The position numbers were made by a program, and so were the translations under genes. A stretch of 39,318 nucleotides of DNA, from positions 1 through 39,318 of the forward strand of contig CAZPJD010000144.1 in NCBI GenBank assembly GCA_964586775.1, given 5' to 3'. The notes under the pieces are model-generated. The model was given only the letters and a program-made list of their open reading frames with translations, had not been told where the DNA came from and did not search any database. This DNA is from JADLEX01 sp964586775 (GTDB lineage: Bacteria > Lernaellota > Lernaellaia > JACKCT01). Below, one piece after another: positions 33,350 to 39,318 of the stretch (position 1 is its first letter; each line of letters begins with the position of its first letter).

Positions 33350-34407
33350 CCCGTGTAGAGCCGCGAAAGAATCTCGGTCGAAGCCTGATTGCAGCCCGGG
33401 CAGGTATCGACGACACCGCGCGCCCGCGCCGCCCCGGGCGAGTTCCAGATTTCCTCGACCGTGTGCGTTTGCAGGCTGCCCACCGGGTCGTATCGAAGCC
33501 CGCAAATCACCACGTCGGCGTTCGGCATGATGTAGGCGAGATCGCGCACCTCGCGGCAGCGGAAACGCTTTCCCGAGCCGGCCGTCAACCGATCGCGATA
33601 GACGCGCTCGTTCGCGCCGCGAAGGAATCGGCGAACCGACCAGCCCATGCCTTCCTTCGCGCCGATGCGCGCGTCGGCCAGCGCGGCGGCGATCTTCTCG
33701 ACGTTTGTCGCCATGAGCACCTTGTGTTCGACCGTCGCCCAGTCCTCGACGTGCTCCAGAAACGGCTTCACTGCGATCCCCGGCACGCAGTCCACGCCCA
33801 GTTCGCGGCAATACGCAATCATGTCGGGCAGATCCGCGACCGATTCGTCGGTGACGCAGAAGTTCACGCCGAGTGTGAAGCCGCGTCGCTCGGACATCGC
33901 TGCGGCCTCCTGTAATGTGCGGTTCACCGCGCGAAACGCCTCGGGCGCGCCGCGCAGCTTGCGATACGAATCCTCGAATCCGTCGAGGCTGACGCGCAGT
34001 TGCAGCCCGGGCCGACCGACGCGGTCGAGAAACCCGAGAATCTCGTCGGTGCGCGTGCCGGCTGAGGTGATTTGCACGAGCCACGGATCGATCTCTTCAA
34101 AAACCGTTTCGCAGATGTCCGCCAGATCGGGCCGCGCGAAGGGCTCTCCGCCGATGATCTTCACGATATCGAGGCAGCGCAGTTTGCGGATCACGTCGCG
34201 CCAAGTGTCGGTGTCGATCTCTTCGTCGAACGACGACTTGCGCCAGACCTTGCACGTCGCGCACTTCAGATCGCAGCGCCACGTGGGGATCAAATGAGCG
34301 GACCGCGGCAAACCGGGTCGGTCGTGAATGTTCTTTACGATCGCACCCGCCACGTGGGCGTAAGCGCGGGCGGTGGGGATGAATCGGGCGGAGTTCGATC
34401 GCGTCAC
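33334..34407 (-). CDS. Radical SAM / SPASM-type protein
   Basis: A 357-residue radical SAM enzyme. The [4Fe-4S] site Cys45-x3-Cys49-x2-Cys52 (WRCDLKCATCKVW) is canonical, followed by the GGEPF motif that binds SAM (IIGGEPFARPDL). The C-terminal ~60 residues have extra Cys (FRCREVRDL; VICGLRYDPVGS; DTCPGCNQAS) in the order of a SPASM auxiliary cluster domain, so it could hold additional iron-sulfur clusters and act on a peptide or a sugar-linked substrate. The GTG start at 34407 overlaps the stop of the upstream B12-binding-type radical SAM gene by 4 bp, meaning coupled translation. It is last in a cluster with a glycosyltransferase and an aminotransferase. The substrate is unknown. Confidence 0.85.
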   Translation of the reverse strand: MTRSNSARFIPTARAYAHVAGAIVKNIHDRPGLPRSAHLIPTWRCDLKCATCKVWRKSSFDEEIDTDTWRDVIRKLRCLDIVKIIGGEPFARPDLADICETVFEEIDPWLVQITSAGTRTDEILGFLDRVGRPGLQLRVSLDGFEDSYRKLRGAPEAFRAVNRTLQEAAAMSERRGFTLGVNFCVTDESVADLPDMIAYCRELGVDCVPGIAVKPFLEHVEDWATVEHKVLMATNVEKIAAALADARIGAKEGMGWSVRRFLRGANERVYRDRLTAGSGKRFRCREVRDLAYIMPNADVVICGLRYDPVGSLQTHTVEEIWNSPGAARARGVVDTCPGCNQASTEILSRLYTGYWAG

Positions 34408-35921
34408 TGCGTCAACAACCTGCGGAAAGAACCGTACTCCCGCACCTTGGCCCACGTGACCTCGCCGTGCAACAGGCGCTCGAATCCGATTCCGTAGAGC
34501 CGGATCACGTCCGCGATGCGCGCCGCCGCCACGAGCACGCCGGGCCGACGCATCAGGAACCGGCTGCGGGCCGCGCGACGCACCCACGACGATGGCACGA
34601 AGGGCTTGGCCGCCAGCGCCGCAAGGGCCATGTGCGCGCGGTCCTCGGCGCTGCGTGGCCAATCGAAGCTCGCGCGAAACTGCCGGAACGTCTTTTGTGA
34701 GCGGCTCTCGATCTCGGCGTCGCTCATGGCGCCGGCCTCGATCAGCGTCTCGTGGACGCCCGATTTGGGGAATGCGTTGAGCGAATAGAGGTACACGCGG
34801 ATCGGCTTGGGCATCGCCGTGAGCAGATCGATCATCGCGCGCCGGTCGCCGCCCGTGGCCATCGGGTTGTCGAGGATGATATCGTAATTGACCTGCAGGC
34901 CGAGCCGCCGCGACTGCTCGGCGAATTCCAGCACGGTCTTGCGGCTGTCCTTGCGCTCGTACATCGCCGCCTCTTCCTCGCTCGCGGCCTCGACGCCGAT
35001 CTGCACGCCCTTGAGCCCGGCGCGGGCGAGATCCTCGACGTCCGCCGCCCGGATCGACTCGGGATTGAGCATCACGTCGAAGGCCAGCCCGACTTCGCGC
35101 GGATATTTTTCGCAGAACTCCTCGATCCACGAGCGCGGAAAGATGAAGGTGTCGTCGTCGAACTTGATGCGACGCATGGCGCGCAGGTGCGTCTTCGCGT
35201 GATGGATCTCCGCGATCACCGAGTCCACCGAGCGCCGACGGAACGGCACGCGCTTGCCGTAAACGTCGGCAAGGCTCGCATTGTAGCAGTACGAGCACAC
35301 GTAGGGGCAGCCGCGGCTCGCGTGCAAACGCACGATGCCCAGTTTCGCATACGGCTCGCCGGGGATGACGTCGCGGCCGTCGATGGTCACCTTTTTGTCG
35401 GACGAGTAATCGAGGAACGGCAGCGAATCCAGATCGCGGATGAGCGGCGCGGGGCGCGTTTCGGCTTCGCCCCGAAGACGCAGTCCCGCGATGCCGCGCC
35501 AGTCGTCGCCGGCCGCCGTGCGCCGGGCGATCTCGGCCATGATCTGCTCGCCCTCGCCCACGGCCACGGCGTCGGCGAAGTCCACGCAGTCCTCCTGCGC
35601 GAACGTGGGGTGGATGCCGCCGACGACGATCGGCACGCCGAGGCGCGAGCGGATCTCGCGGCTCATCTGGGCGACAAGGCGAAGATACGGCGATCCGAAT
35701 CCGATGCCGACCACATCGGGCGCGATGCGTTCGAGATGGGCGTAGAGGAGTTCACGTTCGATGCGCGACGGCGCGACCACGTCGTTGTTGCGCCAGATCT
35801 TGAAAAAGATCGTGTGCGCCTCGAAACCCTCGCGCGCGATGACCGCGGACAACATGCGCAGGCCGTTGTTCTCGGTCCCATACGGCGTGATGAGGGCGAA
35901 TTTTGGCGATCGGTGCGTCAA
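34404..35921 (-). CDS. Radical SAM protein with B12-binding-like N-terminal domain
   Basis: A 505-residue protein. The N-terminal ~140 residues match the Rossmann-like cobalamin-binding domain found in class B radical SAM enzymes, with PDVVGIGFGSPYL and VPIVVGGIHPTFAQED, but the DxHxxG cobalamin-His motif is absent, as in many members. The radical SAM core has Cys205-x3-Cys209-x2-Cys212 (GCPYVCSYCYN), then RIKFDDDTFIFPRSWIEEFC and VQIGVEAASEEEAAMY. Family members catalyse methylations, ring formation or other changes of lipids, hopanoids or antibiotics. The TTG at 35921 is used because GGAG lies about 6 nt upstream; no nearby ATG gives a better protein. A downstream SPASM-type radical SAM gene overlaps by 4 bp. 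Confidence 0.85.
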   Translation of the reverse strand: MTHRSPKFALITPYGTENNGLRMLSAVIAREGFEAHTIFFKIWRNNDVVAPSRIERELLYAHLERIAPDVVGIGFGSPYLRLVAQMSREIRSRLGVPIVVGGIHPTFAQEDCVDFADAVAVGEGEQIMAEIARRTAAGDDWRGIAGLRLRGEAETRPAPLIRDLDSLPFLDYSSDKKVTIDGRDVIPGEPYAKLGIVRLHASRGCPYVCSYCYNASLADVYGKRVPFRRRSVDSVIAEIHHAKTHLRAMRRIKFDDDTFIFPRSWIEEFCEKYPREVGLAFDVMLNPESIRAADVEDLARAGLKGVQIGVEAASEEEAAMYERKDSRKTVLEFAEQSRRLGLQVNYDIILDNPMATGGDRRAMIDLLTAMPKPIRVYLYSLNAFPKSGVHETLIEAGAMSDAEIESRSQKTFRQFRASFDWPRSAEDRAHMALAALAAKPFVPSSWVRRAARSRFLMRRPGVLVAAARIADVIRLYGIGFERLLHGEVTWAKVREYGSFRRLLTQ

Positions 35922-35993
35922 GGGGTCTCCGCGCTTTCCATTCTCGACGATTTAGCGGTCCCAAATCGAATCGGTCAAGGAAAACCCGAGAAT

Positions 35994-36941
35994 TTATGAG
36001 GGTTTGCACACGATTCGCCCTCGCCGCGCCGCCAGCACGCGCGGAACGTCAACGAGCAGGCGACGCCACGCGACGCCATGACCGCCGCGCAGCAACGTGC
36101 GAGCGATCAATCTCGGGAGATCGGAACGCACGAACCGGGGCAGCGCGCGAAGCAGCTCGGCGCGCGAGGCGTTCTTCGCGAAGAGCAGCCAACGGTTTGC
36201 GAAGGCGCGGGCGTCGGTAGCGTTACCGTGGTGCGGCGGATTTTTTCGCGGATGCGTCGCGACGGCATCGGGCACGCAGGCGAACCGGAAGCCGCGCCGT
36301 TTTCCTCTCCACGCCAGATCCACGTCCTCGAAGTACGCGAAGAACCGCTCGTCGAGGATGCCGGTGGACTCCCGCAGATCGAGCAGTGCGTCCTTCCGCC
36401 AGAGCGCGCACGCCCCCGTGGGTCCGAAGATCTCGCGCACCGCGTGCCACTGGCCGCGATCCGCAAGACCGTGACCCGTGTCGCGCGCATCGATGCGACG
36501 CAAATCGACGCGCACGCCGACCGAGTCGATCTTCGCGCTTCCGGTGCGTTCATCGCGCGCGAGCAGGAGCTTGGGCTGCACGGCCGCGAACGAACCATCA
36601 ACGAGGGCGTCGACGAGACGAGCTAGGCACCCGGAATGCACGATCGCGTCTGGATTGAGCAGAAGCACGAAAGGCGCCCTCGCCCGCTCGATGGCGAGGT
36701 TCATCGCCGCCGCGAAACCGGTGTTGGCGGCGTTCTCGATCAACTCGATCCGGTTCGACTCCAAGGCGCGCACCGCCGCGCGCGTCGCGTCGGAAGAGGC
36801 GTTATCGACGACGATCGCGTCGAGTTCGATACCGCCCTGCGAGAGCGCGGCGAGCAGGCAATCCGAAATCGTGGACGCGTTGTTGAACGTGACGACGCAC
36901 GCCGTCACGTTGATGGGCGCTTCGGGCGGCACGGGGCTCAC
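35994..36941 (-). CDS. Family 2 glycosyltransferase
   Basis: A 315-residue GT2 enzyme, rhamnosyltransferase-like. Motifs in order: VTACVVTFNNASTISDCLLA, VVDNASSDATRAAVRAL, ENAANTGFAAAMNLAI, the DxD-like LLLNPDAIV, and FFAYFEDVDLAWRGKRRGFRF, which fits the GT2 ED motif. It lacks transmembrane helices, so it is probably a soluble or membrane-associated cytoplasmic enzyme that builds a surface glycan. GTG start immediately follows the stop of the PseC-like aminotransferase gene (TGA then GTG), implying coupled expression. It is followed after 72 bp by the radical SAM pair. The donor might be the GDP-D-rhamnose predicted from gmd/rmd-like genes nearby; this is inferred from context only. Confidence 0.88.
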   Translation of the reverse strand: MSPVPPEAPINVTACVVTFNNASTISDCLLAALSQGGIELDAIVVDNASSDATRAAVRALESNRIELIENAANTGFAAAMNLAIERARAPFVLLLNPDAIVHSGCLARLVDALVDGSFAAVQPKLLLARDERTGSAKIDSVGVRVDLRRIDARDTGHGLADRGQWHAVREIFGPTGACALWRKDALLDLRESTGILDERFFAYFEDVDLAWRGKRRGFRFACVPDAVATHPRKNPPHHGNATDARAFANRWLLFAKNASRAELLRALPRFVRSDLPRLIARTLLRGGHGVAWRRLLVDVPRVLAARRGRIVCKPS

Positions 36942-38144
36942 TCAGCGGCGCAGCGCGGTCACGACCTTTTCCACCGCGTTTTGCACGTCGTGAACGTCCG
37001 CCTCGCTCATCGCGGGGAAGATGGGCAGCGAGAGCGCCGACTTGGAAAACGCGAGCGCACGCGGCGTCTGCGCGGGGCGGTGACCGAGTCGCCGGTAATG
37101 CGGATGCGCATTCACGGGAATGTAGTGAACCTGCGGAATAACGCCCTCCGAGATCAGAGCCTCCACCACGGCGCGCCGACCGCCGCGAATCTTCCGCTCG
37201 TCAACGAGCAACGGATACAGATGGTACGCGCTGCGCGTACCCACGGGCACCGCCAGCGGACGGACGAAATCGAGCGAGGCGAAGAACGCGTCGTACGCGG
37301 CCGCAATGGCCTGCCTCCGCCGAAGGAACGCGGGAAATTTCCGAAGCTGCGAAAGGCCCAGCGCGCTGTGAAGCTCGCTCAGGCGATAGTTGTAGCCCAG
37401 AAACCGCATCTCGTTGTGCCACGGGCCGAAGCGCCGCATCATCCGCGGCGTCTTGCTGATGCCGTGCGTGCGAAAGGCGCGCATCCGCTCCGCCAACGCG
37501 CGACTGTCGGTCACCGCCATGCCGCCCTCGGCCGTGGTGATCGGCTTGACCGGGTGGAACGAAAATGCCGCGATGTCGCCGAATTTTCCCGCGTGCGCGT
37601 CGTAACCCGTTGCGCCAAGCGCGTGACATGCGTCTTCGACGAGACGAAGCCCGTGGCGGCGTGCGATCTTCGGCAGGCGATTCATGTCGGCGAGCGAGCC
37701 CGCGTAGTGCACCACCGAAAGCACCGCGACGTCCTCGATCCCGTCATCGAGTGCGGCCTCGACGGCCTTGGGATCGATCAAACCGCTGTCGGACTTCACG
37801 TCGGCGAAGTGTACGTCCGCGTCCAGAAACAGAGCCGCGTTGGACGTTGCCGCAAACGTCATCGGCGTCGTCAGAAGCGCGCGCCCCGGGCCGACCCCGA
37901 GCGCGTCGTAAGCCCCGTGCAGCGCGGCCGTGGCGTTGCAGAACGCGACCGCGAATTTCCGGCCCACGAATTCGGCGAACTCCGACTCGAACCGCTCGAC
38001 CAGCGGACCCTGCGTGAGGTAGTCCGAACGCAGCGCGGAAACGACCGCTCGTTCGTCCGCCGCGTCGATCGATTGCCGCCCATAGGAAATGGGCTCACGG
38101 CGAATCGGCCGCCCACCGTCGATCGCGAGTCTTCCACGACCCAT
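36942..38144 (-). CDS. DegT/DnrJ/EryC1/StrS aminotransferase, PseC-like
   Basis: A 400-residue PLP-dependent sugar aminotransferase, closest in pattern to PseC (UDP-4-keto-6-deoxy-AltNAc transaminase) with YGRQSIDAADERAVVSALRS at the start, GPLVERFESEFAEFVGRKFAV, TTPMTFAATSNAALF, LVEDACHALGAT with Asp171, and the PLP Lys200 in AAFSFHPVKPITTAEGG. GDP-perosamine synthase (Per) is an alternative because gmd makes its substrate. The ATG at 38144 is preferred because GGAGA lies about 5 nt upstream and MGRGRLAIDGG is a normal start; a longer frame to 38201 runs through the promoter. A perfect 8-bp inverted repeat lies in the upstream promoter. First gene of the minus-strand glycan cluster. The exact sugar is not known. 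Confidence 0.88.
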   Translation of the reverse strand: MGRGRLAIDGGRPIRREPISYGRQSIDAADERAVVSALRSDYLTQGPLVERFESEFAEFVGRKFAVAFCNATAALHGAYDALGVGPGRALLTTPMTFAATSNAALFLDADVHFADVKSDSGLIDPKAVEAALDDGIEDVAVLSVVHYAGSLADMNRLPKIARRHGLRLVEDACHALGATGYDAHAGKFGDIAAFSFHPVKPITTAEGGMAVTDSRALAERMRAFRTHGISKTPRMMRRFGPWHNEMRFLGYNYRLSELHSALGLSQLRKFPAFLRRRQAIAAAYDAFFASLDFVRPLAVPVGTRSAYHLYPLLVDERKIRGGRRAVVEALISEGVIPQVHYIPVNAHPHYRRLGHRPAQTPRALAFSKSALSLPIFPAMSEADVHDVQNAVEKVVTALRR

Positions 38145-38172
38145 GTGAATCTCCGATGTCAAACGAACGAAT

Positions 38173-38201
38173 AGAATCACGACCTTCGTCGCGAAGGTCA
38201 A
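38173..38201 (-). promoter_or_regulatory. Candidate promoter for the PseC-like/glycan operon
   Basis: On the minus strand TTGACC (38201-38196) and GATTCT (38178-38173) are 17 bp apart. The -10 is weak. The spacer contains the inverted repeat at 38181-38199, as expected if a regulator binds between the two elements. Confidence 0.4.
38181..38199. promoter_or_regulatory. Perfect inverted repeat in the pseC-like promoter (candidate operator)
   Basis: GACCTTCG (38181-38188), TCG, CGAAGGTC (38192-38199): 8-bp perfect arms with a 3-nt centre. It lies 37 bp upstream of the PseC-like ATG within the predicted promoter spacer. An RNA hairpin is possible but the position suits an operator. No matching regulator gene is seen. 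Confidence 0.45.
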
Positions 38202-38250
38202 GACGCGACGCGTTTCAGTTTTTCTATCGTCAACCGGGCGTCAATCGTCT

Positions 38251-38279
38251 TTGACAGCCGCGCGCGCGTTGTTTACGCT
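38251..38279 (+). promoter_or_regulatory. Candidate promoter for the tocopherol cyclase-like lipoprotein gene
   Basis: A perfect -35 TTGACA (38251-38256), a 17-bp spacer and a weaker -10 TACGCT (38274-38279). The predicted start near 38286 gives a 24-nt leader with GGAG 6 nt before the ATG at 38310. Confidence 0.5.
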
Positions 38280-38309
38280 TTTTGCGCAACTTCTTTTTCG
38301 GAGCCGTTC

Positions 38310-39318
38310 ATGCTCCTTGATGCGCGCCCGTGGGCGGTGTTCGCGTTCGTCGCCGCGATTCTTCTTTTCGCGGCGGCGGCCTGTGAGGACGAGACCGACG
38401 ACCCGTTCGCGGGCGAGGATCTCGTAGTCGATTGGCCGTCGTCGAACCCCGATCGCTACCATTGGGATGGTCTTGCGGACCCGTATTTCGAGGTCTGGAA
38501 CTGGCACGTGTTCGCGCCGGAATTCGACGAGTCCCTCACGCTCGCAATGGGCGTCACCAATCCCGGCTCCGACGATCCCGACTCGCGCGGCGGTTTCACG
38601 CACGCGACCGGCGGCGGTCTCGCGCAACCGGTGATCGACCTGTACTCCGTCCGCGATTTCAACGCGAGCCGCCAGATCGGCGACGTTACGGTGGGCGACG
38701 CGCGCGGCACGCAGACCGCCCTGCGCGGGACGATCGGTGGCGACGAGCCGGTGGAATACGATCTGACGATGACCGTAGACGCGTCGTGGGATGACACCTT
38801 CGGTCTGCTGACCAACATCCCCAGCCTGCCGACGAACTGGCACGTCAACGCGCTGGCCGCACGGGCAACCGGCAGCGTGCGAATCGGCGAGCGCGAGTTC
38901 GACGTTGTCGACGCACCGATGATCCAAGATCATTTCTGGGGAACGACGTTTCCGGGCATCAGCTATCGCGTGATGGCAGGTGACTTCGACGAGCCCGACA
39001 CGTCTCTCGTCTTTTTCGGCGGCGAGTTGGCGCTCGGCCCGTTTGATTTACCCATCATCCTGCTTGCGGTCCGGCACGGCGATACGGTTTACGAAATGCG
39101 TACGCAGGATCTGGACGTGCTCGGACAGATCGATTCGGATGACGCCGGGCATTACACGATCCTGGCGACCAAGGGCGACGTGCGGATCGAGATCCGCATC
39201 ATCAACCTGATCGACGAGCCCGCACCGGGCCTGGCGTTCGGTGCGGAGGGCGCGGGGTTCGGCGGTTGGACCTGGCACAGCGCGCGCCTCGATCTGAACG
39301 TCATGCGGTATGAGGAGG
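38310..39318 (+). CDS. Tocopherol cyclase/AttH-like lipoprotein, partial
   Basis: Open at the right edge; 336 codons are visible. A signal peptide (ARPWAVFAFVAAILLFAAAAC) ends at Cys25 with lipobox AAAC, followed by acidic residues, so it is a lipoprotein. The body is beta-rich, with HWDGLADPYFEVWNWHVFAP near the start and the IQDHFWGTTFPGISYRV segment, which resembles the Asn-Trp-Gly/Phe-Pro region of plant-type tocopherol cyclases and of AttH/CrtC lipocalin-like proteins. The catalytic role is unknown and a carrier function for a lipid or polyene is equally possible. ATG is preceded by GGAG. It is divergent from the glycan operon. The assignment is a pattern judgement. Confidence 0.6.
   Translation, partial: MLLDARPWAVFAFVAAILLFAAAACEDETDDPFAGEDLVVDWPSSNPDRYHWDGLADPYFEVWNWHVFAPEFDESLTLAMGVTNPGSDDPDSRGGFTHATGGGLAQPVIDLYSVRDFNASRQIGDVTVGDARGTQTALRGTIGGDEPVEYDLTMTVDASWDDTFGLLTNIPSLPTNWHVNALAARATGSVRIGEREFDVVDAPMIQDHFWGTTFPGISYRVMAGDFDEPDTSLVFFGGELALGPFDLPIILLAVRHGDTVYEMRTQDLDVLGQIDSDDAGHYTILATKGDVRIEIRIINLIDEPAPGLAFGAEGAGFGGWTWHSARLDLNVMRYEE

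Overview
The window reads as chromosomal core and lightly accessory DNA from a G+C-rich, Gram-negative (diderm) bacterium. The best fit is a deltaproteobacterial or Myxococcota-like lineage: several lipoproteins with clear lipoboxes, a DUF4388 protein with TPR repeats, a FapA/DUF342 protein, a stand-alone receiver, an isolated type IV pilin-like protein, and a mix of ATG, GTG and TTG starts. No transposase, phage gene, integrase, CRISPR array, tRNA or rRNA was seen. The lineage is an inference from gene content only.

Left part (1-12.7 kb). A DUF4388/TPR protein runs off the left edge on the minus strand. Divergent from it are an SH3-like lipoprotein and a class I methyltransferase. Next comes pyrE, behind a promoter, a 20-codon leader ORF and an intrinsic terminator. 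A fused homocysteine methyltransferase/methylenetetrahydrofolate reductase follows, overlapping by 4 bp a rubredoxin and then an Old Yellow Enzyme-type oxidoreductase. A degenerate receiver-like protein meets a minus-strand block: SDR oxidoreductase, lipoprotein alkylsulfatase, alanine dehydrogenase and SCP2-like protein.

Middle part (12.7-23.5 kb). This holds an M19-type peptidase, a lone pilin-like protein, a RetSat/carotenoid-isomerase-like flavoprotein with ilvD, and a minus-strand pair in which glycogen debranching enzyme glgX overlaps a LarA-type racemase by 4 bp. An acyl-CoA dehydrogenase follows whose promoter carries a perfect TGAATGA-N4-TCATTCA inverted repeat, the form of a FadR-type (TetR family) fatty-acid operator.

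Right part (23.5-39.3 kb). A compact minus-strand operon encodes a SEC-C protein, a membrane protein with a pseudopilin-like C-terminus, a multi-pass membrane SGNH/GDSL hydrolase and a membrane-anchored helical protein. Then come an extended SDR and, divergently, a receiver protein with Gmd and Rmd-like enzymes (predicted GDP-D-rhamnose route). FapA and a pentapeptide-repeat protein follow on the plus strand. Converging on them is a minus-strand cluster: PseC/DegT-like aminotransferase, family 2 glycosyltransferase, B12-binding-type radical SAM protein and SPASM-type radical SAM protein, which looks like sugar or surface-glycan metabolism. The last gene, cut by the right edge, is a lipoprotein resembling the tocopherol cyclase/AttH lipocalin-like group.

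Best candidates for something undescribed are the pyrE leader with mutually exclusive hairpins, the pseudopilin-like/SGNH membrane operon, and the translationally coupled radical SAM pair in the glycan cluster. None can be proven novel from sequence alone.
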